DNA of 64,000 nucleotides from Sutterella sp. Lineage in GTDB: Bacteria; Pseudomonadota; Gammaproteobacteria; Burkholderiales; Burkholderiaceae_F. Each line of letters starts with the position of its first letter. Positions within the stretch are counted from its first letter, which is position 1. The stretch is taken from NCBI GenBank assembly GCA_019418605.1, contig DYBN01000045.1, positions 6,862-70,861 of the forward strand, read 5' to 3'. A program made the position numbers and the translations under genes. Below the pieces are notes generated by a model that saw only the letters and a list, made by a program, of their open reading frames with translations, was not told the origin of the DNA and did not search any database. This document shows positions 8,621-17,955 of this stretch, piece after piece.

Positions 8621-10963
8621 CTACTCGTTGCGGGTTACGTGCAGGGCGCGCAGGATGCTTGCCACCTGCAGCCGCCCCTTTTTGCCGCCTTCACCGTCGC
8701 CGCCGGAAGGAAGCTGCGAGGGCATGCTCTCGGAGGCTTTCTGCGCTTCACGATCGCACAGGTCGTTGAGCTCCTTTTGCAGAACCGAGACGATGCTGTA
8801 GCGGTTGATGAGCTCGCGGGCAAATTGCAGGAACGAGAGATAAAGCTCGCAGCCGCGCATCGAGACGTGCTCGGACGAGATCGAAGAGAGGAGCTCCTCC
8901 TGCATGCGGTCGATTTGCTTGACGATGTCGGCGCCGTTGAGTTTGATCGTCTCAAGGGCGTGCCGGCCGTCGCCAGCGCGCACAAGCTTTTGCAGCTCCG
9001 AGGCAAGAGTGAGGAGATTGCTCTTTAGCTTGCCGTGAAAGACGCGGTGGCGGTTGGCGACATGGTCCTTGGAGACGGTGGTGAGCCGCTGCAGGTTGCG
9101 GCCGACTTCGCGCATGTTGGTGTAGGCGCGGTAGAAGCAGTAGCGCGCGTCGCGGTCAAGCTTGGTGTCGGAGTTGCGCTGCTGGGCCATGTTGTAGTAG
9201 ATGCTGCGCTCTTCGCTCAAGGTGTCAAAAAGCGAGCTTGCATCGGTTTTAAGGCGCCGCAGGGAGCTTTCGTTGTCGCTCAAGAACGCTTTGACCGTGC
9301 TCTCAAAGAGATCGACCGTGCGGTTTAAGTGCGGGCCCACGGTGGTGTTGATGGCGTTGCGCACCGACTCGTGATCGTCGCCGCGGAAAATAAGCGGCAC
9401 GTCCTTTTGCTTTTTGGCGGCAAGAAAGTTCGAGCGCACGATGAGCGTCAGGACAAGCAGCATCAGGGCGCAGGTCATGTAGTCGCCGCCCGCCATCACG
9501 AGCCAGCACATGATGCCTGCGATCGTGAGCGCCGAGAGGGCCGTGAGGAACCATCCGCTGATGACGGTCAGAACGCCCGAGACGCGGTAGACGGCCGTCT
9601 CGCGATCCCACGCGCCGTCGGCAAAGCTCGAGCCCATGGCCACCATGAAGGTGACGTAGGTGGTCGACAACGGCAGCTGCAGGCTCGTGGCCGAGGCAAT
9701 CAGAATCGAGCTGATGACCAGATTGATCGAGGCGCGCACATAGTCAAAGGGAAGCACGGGCTCGCCGCGCTCAAGCTTGCGGGGCTTGAAGCGCCCTCGC
9801 AGCGTCACCTGCAGCCGCAGCGGAAGAATCTGGCGCACGATTTTTCCAAGCGTCATGGAGCTGCGCACGATCATGCGGCCGGGCACGGAACTGCCGAACT
9901 GCTCGTGCTCTCCCGACTGGCTCGAAGAGAGGTTGAGCGACGTCTGCACCACAAGGCGCGCCTTTTTGCTAAACCAGAGCGTGAGCACCATGATGAGGCC
10001 CGAGAGAAGCAAAAAGATGGTGGGCACCGTCGAGGGGCGCGAGAGGCTCTCCATCATGTAGCTTGAGGCGTCGGTGCCGTTTGCCATGAAGTCGCGCACG
10101 GCATCCAGCGCCGCAAGCGGCACGCCCACGAAGTTGACGAGGTCGTTGCCCGCAAACGCAAAGGCAAGCGAAAACGTGCCGCTCAGGATGATGATGCGAA
10201 AGACGTTGACGTTGCAAAAGACGATGAGCGCCTGAAAAAGAATCGAGAGCCCGACAAAAAGGCAGGTCAAAATGGCAAGCGTGTTTGCATCGATCCAGCT
10301 GATCCACTCGGGGCGCATGAAGCTTGCGCCCTTGGCGCCCTTCATGACGAGAAAGTAGAAGATGGCCGTGATGGCAAAGCCGCCGAAGATGCCGCCAATG
10401 CGCCGGTACATTTTCTCAAAATGAAAGGTGAAGATGACGCGCGCGACGTACTGCGTCACCGACCCGGCGATGAAGGCGACCACGACCGAAATCAGAATGC
10501 CCGAAATCATCGTGAGCGACTGCGCGCTGTTGATGTAGGTCGAAACGTCGGCAAAGCTTCCCGTGCTTGTGTAGATCTTGTAGAGCGCGGCGGCAAGGGC
10601 GCTGCCCAACAGTTCAAAGATGATCGAGACCGTGGTCGACGTGGGAAGTCCGAGCGAGTTGAAGGCGTCAAGAAGCAGGACGTCTGCGACCATCACGGCA
10701 AAGAAGATCACCATGATTTCGCCGAAGGTGAACATCTGCGGATGAAAAACGCCCGAGCGGGCGATTTCCATCATCCCCGAGGAGAAGGTGGCGCCCAGAA
10801 GGACGCCGAGGCTCGCCACCCACATCGTGGTGCGAAACGAGGAGATGCGGCAGCCTAGGGCGGAATTGAGGAAGTTGACGGCGTCGTTGCTGACGCCGAC
10901 GAAGAGGTCAAAACAGGCCAGCACGGCAAGAAAGCCGAGCACGACCAGATAGAAGTCTTGCAT
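8621..10963 (-). CDS. PiT-family inorganic phosphate transporter with PhoU-like cytoplasmic tail
   Basis: This 780-residue inner-membrane protein is a low-affinity phosphate (metal-phosphate) symporter of the PiT family. The two inverted signature repeats are visible as GVSNDAVNFLNSALG near the N-terminus and GNDLVNFVGVPLA in the middle, and many hydrophobic segments fill the first ~550 residues. The last ~200 residues form a hydrophilic, helix-rich domain, beginning about DLFESTVKAFLSDNESS, that resembles PhoU-type helical bundles. Classical PiT proteins are about 500 residues, so the tail is an addition that probably senses or gates transport. The start at 10963 gives the expected hydrophobic N-terminus. 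A Pho box lies upstream. Confidence 0.92.
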   Translation of the reverse strand: MQDFYLVVLGFLAVLACFDLFVGVSNDAVNFLNSALGCRISSFRTTMWVASLGVLLGATFSSGMMEIARSGVFHPQMFTFGEIMVIFFAVMVADVLLLDAFNSLGLPTSTTVSIIFELLGSALAAALYKIYTSTGSFADVSTYINSAQSLTMISGILISVVVAFIAGSVTQYVARVIFTFHFEKMYRRIGGIFGGFAITAIFYFLVMKGAKGASFMRPEWISWIDANTLAILTCLFVGLSILFQALIVFCNVNVFRIIILSGTFSLAFAFAGNDLVNFVGVPLAALDAVRDFMANGTDASSYMMESLSRPSTVPTIFLLLSGLIMVLTLWFSKKARLVVQTSLNLSSSQSGEHEQFGSSVPGRMIVRSSMTLGKIVRQILPLRLQVTLRGRFKPRKLERGEPVLPFDYVRASINLVISSILIASATSLQLPLSTTYVTFMVAMGSSFADGAWDRETAVYRVSGVLTVISGWFLTALSALTIAGIMCWLVMAGGDYMTCALMLLVLTLIVRSNFLAAKKQKDVPLIFRGDDHESVRNAINTTVGPHLNRTVDLFESTVKAFLSDNESSLRRLKTDASSLFDTLSEERSIYYNMAQQRNSDTKLDRDARYCFYRAYTNMREVGRNLQRLTTVSKDHVANRHRVFHGKLKSNLLTLASELQKLVRAGDGRHALETIKLNGADIVKQIDRMQEELLSSISSEHVSMRGCELYLSFLQFARELINRYSIVSVLQKELNDLCDREAQKASESMPSQLPSGGDGEGGKKGRLQVASILRALHVTRNE

Positions 10964-11019
10964 GAGAGCACGCGGTGGGAGTGTTGGTATAGGTATGCGC
11001 CGAAGTGTGGATGCCGTTT

Positions 11020-11048
11020 ATGACAGATCGATGACAAATCGATGACAA
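11020..11048 (-). promoter_or_regulatory. Pho box (PhoB operator), three direct repeats
   Basis: On the minus strand TTGTCAT, TTGTCAT and CTGTCAT occur at an exact 11-bp period (plus-strand ATGACA at 11020, 11031 and 11042). This is the spacing and sequence of PhoB-binding sites (CTGTCAT repeats), placed 57 bp upstream of the phosphate-transporter start. Confidence 0.8.
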
Positions 11049-11311
11049 AGGGGGTGCAAACCGCGCGGGAATGCAAGAAAAATCAAGGGTTTGCGAAAAA
11101 TGACAGGTTTGTCACACAAAGCCCGTCAAAATAATTTGATAAGTCGAACTTAAACGGGGTAAGTCCCTGCGCTCTGCGTGCGGGGGCGCGCCAAAAATCG
11201 GAAGGCCTGTGGGCAGCCTTCCGGGCGACAAGAAGGCAAAGGGAAAAGAAAATAGGAGAGAAAAAAGGAGAGTAACGGCCGTGCGGGGCCGCCGGGGAGT
11301 GCGGTGCATGC

Positions 11312-11358
11312 AAAAAGCCGACCGCGCGCAGAGTTTTTCTCTGCGTTCAGGCGGCTTT
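11312..11358 (-). terminator. Terminator of yhbY
   Basis: An inner perfect hairpin CGCAGAG-AAAAA-CTCTGCG (11327-11345) sits within an outer AAAGCCG/CGGCTTT pairing, and the minus-strand product ends in TTTTTGC. It lies 33 nt downstream of the yhbY stop codon. Confidence 0.6.
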
Positions 11359-11390
11359 GCCGCTTGGAGGGTTGGCGCCCGGTTGGTTTT

Positions 11391-11933
11391 TTAAGAGAGC
11401 GCCGCCTTCTTGGTCGTGCGGCGCGTGCGCTTTCTGGCAGCGCTTGTGCGGACTTTGGAGGACTTGCCGCGGGTTTTGGCCGCCGGCGCGGCTTTCTTGC
11501 GCTTCACGGGCTCGGCGGGCTTTTTCATGCCGCGCGCGCCGGGATCGGCCTTGGCCATTAAAATGGCGGGTCCGTTTTCAGCAAAAACCCGGGTTTGCGC
11601 CGCAGCAGCCGCGGCGGCTTTTGAGGCGATGGCGGCCGCGTCGGCCGTTTTGTCGTCTTCGGTCGGGCGGTACACGACGAGCATCTTGCCGATGCTCTGG
11701 ATGCGGGCGGCGCCGAGCGTCTCGACAATTTTCTCGTAGATCTGCGCGCGCTCCTCGCGGTCTTCGCCCGCCACATGAATCTTGACGAGGCCGTGGTCGG
11801 CAAGCGCCCGGTCGATTTCCTTCATCACGGCCTCGGTGAGGCCCTTTTCTCCGATGAGCACGCCTGCCTGCAGGTGGTGCGCCCGCGCGCGCATTTCAAG
11901 GCGCACGCTGCGCTCTAAAATGAGTTCAGCCAT
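11391..11933 (-). CDS. yhbY: YhbY-family (CRM domain) RNA-binding protein with basic tail
   Basis: The first ~95 residues form a CRM/YhbY domain, a small RNA-binding fold associated with the 50S ribosome assembly precursor. The conserved segment AGVLIGEKGLTEAVMKEIDRAL and the KIHV strand are visible. Typical YhbY is about 100 residues, but this protein has 180. The extra ~70 residues are alanine-rich, then strongly basic (KKPAEPVKRKKAAP, RKRTRRTTKKA), resembling a histone-H1-like tail and likely adding non-specific nucleic-acid binding. It is divergent from rlmE, which is the conserved yhbY / rlmE-ftsH arrangement of many proteobacteria. Confidence 0.88.
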   Translation of the reverse strand: MAELILERSVRLEMRARAHHLQAGVLIGEKGLTEAVMKEIDRALADHGLVKIHVAGEDREERAQIYEKIVETLGAARIQSIGKMLVVYRPTEDDKTADAAAIASKAAAAAAAQTRVFAENGPAILMAKADPGARGMKKPAEPVKRKKAAPAAKTRGKSSKVRTSAARKRTRRTTKKAALS

Positions 11934-12065
11934 GGATGTTGACGTTGTATTCGAGCCCGGAAATCAAGTGCAAAAGAAAACGAAAATAAAGAACCCCTCA
12001 CGAAAGACACTTTTCCGGGCTTGGTTGAAAAGTTCAAAGCAAGCCCGCAATTTTAGCTGCAAGTC

Positions 12066-12725
12066 ATGCCGAAATCCTTGAAAAAACTGCGCTCGAACCG
12101 GGCTTGGATTGAGCGCCACATCAACGATCCCTTTGTCAAGCGCTCACGCGCCGAGGGCTATCGGGCGCGCTCGGTCTACAAGCTCATCGAGCTCGACGAG
12201 CGCGAGCGCCTCTTTGCGCCGGGCATGACGGTGGTTGACCTGGGAAGTGCGCCGGGCAGCTGGACGCAGGTCGTGCGCGAGAGGCTCTCTGACAAAAGCG
12301 GGGCGCTCAAAGGGCGCATCATCGCCATGGACATCCTGCCGATGGAGCCCGTCGAAGGCGCCGTCTTCATTCAAGGAGACTTTCGCGAGCAGGAGGTGGC
12401 CGACAAGCTTGCCGCCGTTTTGGAGGGCGACAAGGTCGACGTCGTCATCAGCGACATGGCGCCCAATCTCTCGGGCGTGGCGATGGTCGACGCGGGCGCA
12501 AGCCTTCTGTTAAATGAGCTTGCCCTTGACTTTGCGCTCGAGCATCTAAAGCCCGAGGGCGTCTTTGTAACGAAGGCTTTTCAGGGTTCGGGCTACTCGC
12601 AGTTCATCGAAGCGTGCAAAAAGAGCTTTAAGAGCGTGGCGCAGAGAAAGCCCGAGGCAAGCCGCGGCTCAAGCGCGGAAATGTACGTGGTGGCCCGGGG
12701 ACTCAAGGCCGCCCGCGGCGGCTAG
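12066..12725 (+). CDS. rlmE: 23S rRNA (uridine-2'-O) methyltransferase
   Basis: RlmE (RrmJ/FtsJ) methylates the 2'-OH of a uridine in the A-loop of 23S rRNA during late 50S assembly. The 219-residue length fits. The K-D-K-E catalytic set is recognisable as RARSVYKLIELDE, ISDMAPNLSG, FVTKAFQG and the downstream glutamate. The SAM-binding loop is VVDLGSAPGSW. The gene is divergent from yhbY and 272 bp upstream of ftsH, the classical arrangement. Confidence 0.95.
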   Translation: MPKSLKKLRSNRAWIERHINDPFVKRSRAEGYRARSVYKLIELDERERLFAPGMTVVDLGSAPGSWTQVVRERLSDKSGALKGRIIAMDILPMEPVEGAVFIQGDFREQEVADKLAAVLEGDKVDVVISDMAPNLSGVAMVDAGASLLLNELALDFALEHLKPEGVFVTKAFQGSGYSQFIEACKKSFKSVAQRKPEASRGSSAEMYVVARGLKAARGG

Positions 12726-12739
12726 AAGACCTCCGGGCC

Positions 12740-12761
12740 CGGCAGGGAGCTCCGCCTGCCG
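12740..12761 (+). terminator. Possible weak terminator after rlmE
   Basis: CGGCAGG (12740-12746) pairs with CCTGCCG (12755-12761) just after the rlmE stop, but no T run follows, so read-through into ftsH is likely. Confidence 0.3.
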
Positions 12762-12997
12762 CGTAACCGTTGTTAACCAATTGCGCGGGAAAACCATAGG
12801 ACAGGACTCGGATTTTGCTTTAGGCTTAATCTGCTAATTTTTGGGCCTGCGGCGCCTATTTTCGGGCGGGGGCTTTCGCGCCCCTCTTCACCCCTTCGCG
12901 CCATTTTGGTGCACTTCAGGCGCCCCCTTGACGCTGCAGCAACAGTTTTTGCAAATCACACAGAACACTCTTCGGGTAAAAAAGAGAGGAACGAATC

Positions 12998-15172
<2,175 letters not shown>

Positions 15173-15201
15173 GCGGCGCATTTAAGACAATGTCTCGCAC
15201 G

Positions 15202-15232
15202 GGGTCCGGCTGATGTTTGCCGGGCCCTTTTT
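15202..15232 (+). terminator. Terminator after ftsH
   Basis: GGGTCCGGC (15202-15210) pairs with GCCGGGCCC (15219-15227) and is followed by TTTTT. It separates ftsH from folP, so folP probably has its own promoter or depends on read-through. Confidence 0.75.
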
Positions 15233-15312
15233 CATGCGTTTTTTTATTGGTCCGGCTTGAGTGAGACATTGAACTGCGCGCTCCGGCCAGGTCTGTGATC
15301 GAGGGGATTTTT

Positions 15313-16257
15313 GTGGAGAACATCAATACGACGGCTGAGTCGCCCGGCATGAAGGCTGCGGCGGGTGCGCGCGTTTGGCAGTGCGGGCGATTTGAAATTT
15401 CGCTTGAGCGCCCGCGCATCATGGGCATTGTCAACGTCACGCCCGACTCGTTTTCCGACGGCGGCATGCACGCCTCGCGCGACGAGGCCGTTCAATGGGG
15501 CCGCAGGCTTGCCGCCGAAGGGGCCGACATTCTCGACGTGGGAGGCGAATCCACCCGGCCGGGCGCCAGGGAGGTAAGCGAAGACGAAGAGCTCTCGCGC
15601 GTCATCCCCGTCGTGGAGGCGCTGGCCGCCGACGGGTTTGTCGTCTCGGTCGACACGAGCAGGGCAAGCGTCATGCGCGAGGCGCTTTCTGCGGGCGCGG
15701 CGATTCTCAACGACGTGCGCGCCTTTACGCAGCCCGGAGCCCTTGAGGCGGCCTCCCAAAGCGAGGCGGGCCTTGTGATCATGCACTGGGTAGACGCGCA
15801 CGCAAGCCCGCGCGAGGATCAAGAGCCGCAGGTCGACGACGATGCGCTGTACGAGCGCATTGCCCGGTATCTCTCTGAGCGCGAGCAGCGCCTTCGAGAG
15901 GCTGGTGTTGGGTTTGAGCGCATCTGCTGGGACGCGGGCTTTGGCTTTGGCAAGACGGTGCGGGAGAACTTTGCCATCGTGCGGTTGACGGACCGCTTTG
16001 TGCGCACGGGACGCCCCTATCTTCTGGGGCTTTCCCGCAAGTCCTCTCTTGGAGCCGTCACGGGCATTGCCAATCCAGCTGACCGGGCGGCGGCAAGCGT
16101 CGCGGGGTCGCTTGCCGCCATTGAGCGCGGCGCACGGCTAGTGCGCGTGCACGACGTTAGGCACATGCGCGAGGCCGTTGACGTCTGGTGCGCGGTCAAA
16201 GGCTTTGAACCGGGCCTGGGATCAGGCCTTAAATCGAACCTCAAGTCGAACCTTTAA
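15313..16257 (+). CDS. folP: Dihydropteroate synthase
   Basis: FolP condenses 6-hydroxymethyl-dihydropterin pyrophosphate with p-aminobenzoate, the sulfonamide-sensitive step of folate synthesis. The signatures IMGIVNVTPDSFSDGG and DVGGESTRPGA are intact, as are AGFGFGKT and GLSRKSSLG. The GTG at 15313 is preceded by GAGGGG with a 6-nt spacing; a GTG at 15295 is in frame but worse placed. The C-terminus ends in a short imperfect repeat (LKSNLKSNL). The gene lies between ftsH and glmM. Confidence 0.94.
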   Translation: MENINTTAESPGMKAAAGARVWQCGRFEISLERPRIMGIVNVTPDSFSDGGMHASRDEAVQWGRRLAAEGADILDVGGESTRPGAREVSEDEELSRVIPVVEALAADGFVVSVDTSRASVMREALSAGAAILNDVRAFTQPGALEAASQSEAGLVIMHWVDAHASPREDQEPQVDDDALYERIARYLSEREQRLREAGVGFERICWDAGFGFGKTVRENFAIVRLTDRFVRTGRPYLLGLSRKSSLGAVTGIANPADRAAASVAGSLAAIERGARLVRVHDVRHMREAVDVWCAVKGFEPGLGSGLKSNLKSNL

Positions 16258-16341
16258 GGGGCCAGGGAATCGGCCCAGGAGCGGCCATTGAAGCGGCACT
16301 GCGCCCCGGTTTGGGGAACGGGCCCGCGGCGGCCTCTTTCC

Positions 16342-16347
16342 TATAAT
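16342..16347 (+). promoter_or_regulatory. -10 box (TATAAT) upstream of glmM
   Basis: A perfect TATAAT lies 73 bp before the glmM start; no convincing -35 is placed at 16-18 bp. Confidence 0.4.
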
Positions 16348-16419
16348 TCGCGTTAATAAGAAGCATCAACGGCACGGGCTCAATGAAGAGCCGGGTGCCA
16401 CACAAGGAGTAAAAAAGCG

Positions 16420-17757
16420 ATGGCGCGGCACTACTTTGGCACGGACGGCATTCGCGGGCGCGTGGGACAAAGTCCGATTTCGCCGGATTTTGTTCTCTTG
16501 CTCGGACAGGCGGCCGGCCGTGTTTTTCTGCGTGAGTCTGCAAACGGACGCGCGTGCGTGTTAATCGGCAAGGACACGCGCGTCTCGGGCTACATGCTTG
16601 AGGCCGCGCTGCAGGCCGGGTTTTCCTCGGCCGGGGTCGACGTCGTGCTCTGCGGCCCGATTCCGACGCCGGCGGTTGCCTATCTCACGCGCGCCCTGCG
16701 GCTTGAGGCCGGGGTGGTGATCAGCGCAAGCCACAACCCGTACGAAGACAACGGCATCAAGTTTTTCTCGGGCGCCGGGCTCAAGCTGCCCGATGCCGTC
16801 GAAGAAGACATCGAAGCCGAGATGCTCAAAGGCTTTTCCTGCGTGGACAGCAACCGGCTCGGCAAGGCGCGGCGCCTTGACGATGCGGCGGGCCGCTACG
16901 TGGAATTTTGCAAAAGCGTCTTTCCCTCGGGGCTTGATTTAAAGGGCATGAAGCTCTATGTGGACTGCGCCAACGGCGCGGCCTATCACGTCGCGCCCGA
17001 CGTCTTTCATGAGTTGGGCGCTGAAGTCGTCGCCGAGGGTGTGCACCCCGACGGCTTTAACATCAACGACGGGGTGGGGGCCACCCACACCGACGATCTG
17101 CCGCAGCGCACGGCGGCCTGCGGGGCCGACTATGGGCTTGCCTTTGACGGCGACGCCGACCGGCTCATCATGGCCGACAACGCCGGGAACCTTTACAACG
17201 GCGACGCCCTTCTTTACGTGATCGCCTGCGACCGGATCCTTGAGCGCGGCAAGAAGTCGGGCGTGGCGGGCACCCTGATGACCAACTTTGCGCTCGAGAA
17301 AAACTTTGCGCGCATGGGCATTGACTTTGCCCGCGCCAAGGTGGGCGACAGGTACGTGATGGAGCTTTTGCGGCAAAAGGGGTGGCTCTACGGCGGCGAA
17401 AGTTCAGGGCACATCATTGCGCTTGACCGCCAGACAACGGGCGACGGCATTGTGAGCGCCCTGCAGGTTCTCACGGCCATGCGCTCGCGCAAAAAGACGC
17501 TCGCCGAGCTCACAAGCGACTTGAAGTTGATGCCCCAGGTGCTCATCAACCGGCGCATTGAAAAGGGCTTTGACTACCGCACGGACGCGCCCTTTACCGA
17601 AGAGATCGCGCGCGTGGAAAGTCAATTGGGCGAGCGCGGACGCGTCTTGATTCGCCCCTCGGGCACCGAGCCCGTGCTGCGCATCATGGTTGAGGCAACC
17701 GACGAGGCGCTCGCGCGCGAGTGCGCCGAGAAGATCGCAGCGGCGCTCTCCTGTTAA
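16420..17757 (+). CDS. glmM: Phosphoglucosamine mutase
   Basis: GlmM converts glucosamine-6-phosphate to glucosamine-1-phosphate for UDP-GlcNAc, peptidoglycan and LPS. The active-site phosphoserine is Ser104 in SASHNP. The metal-binding loop is AFDGDADR, the sugar-binding loop is GGESSGH, and the phosphate-binding loop is RPSGTEPVLR. Its 445 residues match the family. AAGGAG lies just upstream of the ATG. It follows folP with a 162-bp gap that contains a TATAAT. Confidence 0.97.
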   Translation: MARHYFGTDGIRGRVGQSPISPDFVLLLGQAAGRVFLRESANGRACVLIGKDTRVSGYMLEAALQAGFSSAGVDVVLCGPIPTPAVAYLTRALRLEAGVVISASHNPYEDNGIKFFSGAGLKLPDAVEEDIEAEMLKGFSCVDSNRLGKARRLDDAAGRYVEFCKSVFPSGLDLKGMKLYVDCANGAAYHVAPDVFHELGAEVVAEGVHPDGFNINDGVGATHTDDLPQRTAACGADYGLAFDGDADRLIMADNAGNLYNGDALLYVIACDRILERGKKSGVAGTLMTNFALEKNFARMGIDFARAKVGDRYVMELLRQKGWLYGGESSGHIIALDRQTTGDGIVSALQVLTAMRSRKKTLAELTSDLKLMPQVLINRRIEKGFDYRTDAPFTEEIARVESQLGERGRVLIRPSGTEPVLRIMVEATDEALARECAEKIAAALSC

Positions 17758-17759
17758 CC

Positions 17760-17787
17760 CCCGGGCCGAAGGCCTCCGGGCGCTTTT
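17760..17787 (+). terminator. Terminator after glmM
   Basis: CCCGGGCC-GAA-GGC(CT)CCGGG forms a stem with a 2-nt bulge, followed by GCGCTTTT, 3 nt after the glmM stop. Confidence 0.55.
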
Positions 17788-17955
17788 GAAAAACGAAGGC
17801 GCTAAAGCCGCTCATCCCCGGCAAAACTCACAGCGCGCCCGGCAAAGTCCTTTGCCGGAGGTGGCGGTGCGAGGGGCGGCGCCGCGCTAAAATCCCCCAA
17901 CTTTTCCCTTCCGGCAAGTGCGCCGGTTTGTGTTTTGAGCTTTTCAAGTGCACTC

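Larger units (their letters stand above)
10964..11390. other. Intergenic region upstream of the phosphate transporter
   Basis: No gene is supported. It holds the Pho box at 11020-11048, a -10-like TATACC on the minus strand at 10986-10991, a short perfect palindrome TGACA-GGTT-TGTCA at 11101-11114, and the terminator of yhbY at 11312-11358. Confidence 0.5.

Noticed and set aside
12926..12956. Sigma-32 promoter for ftsH
   Set aside because: CCCTTGACG is present upstream, but no CCCCAT-type -10 follows at the right spacing.
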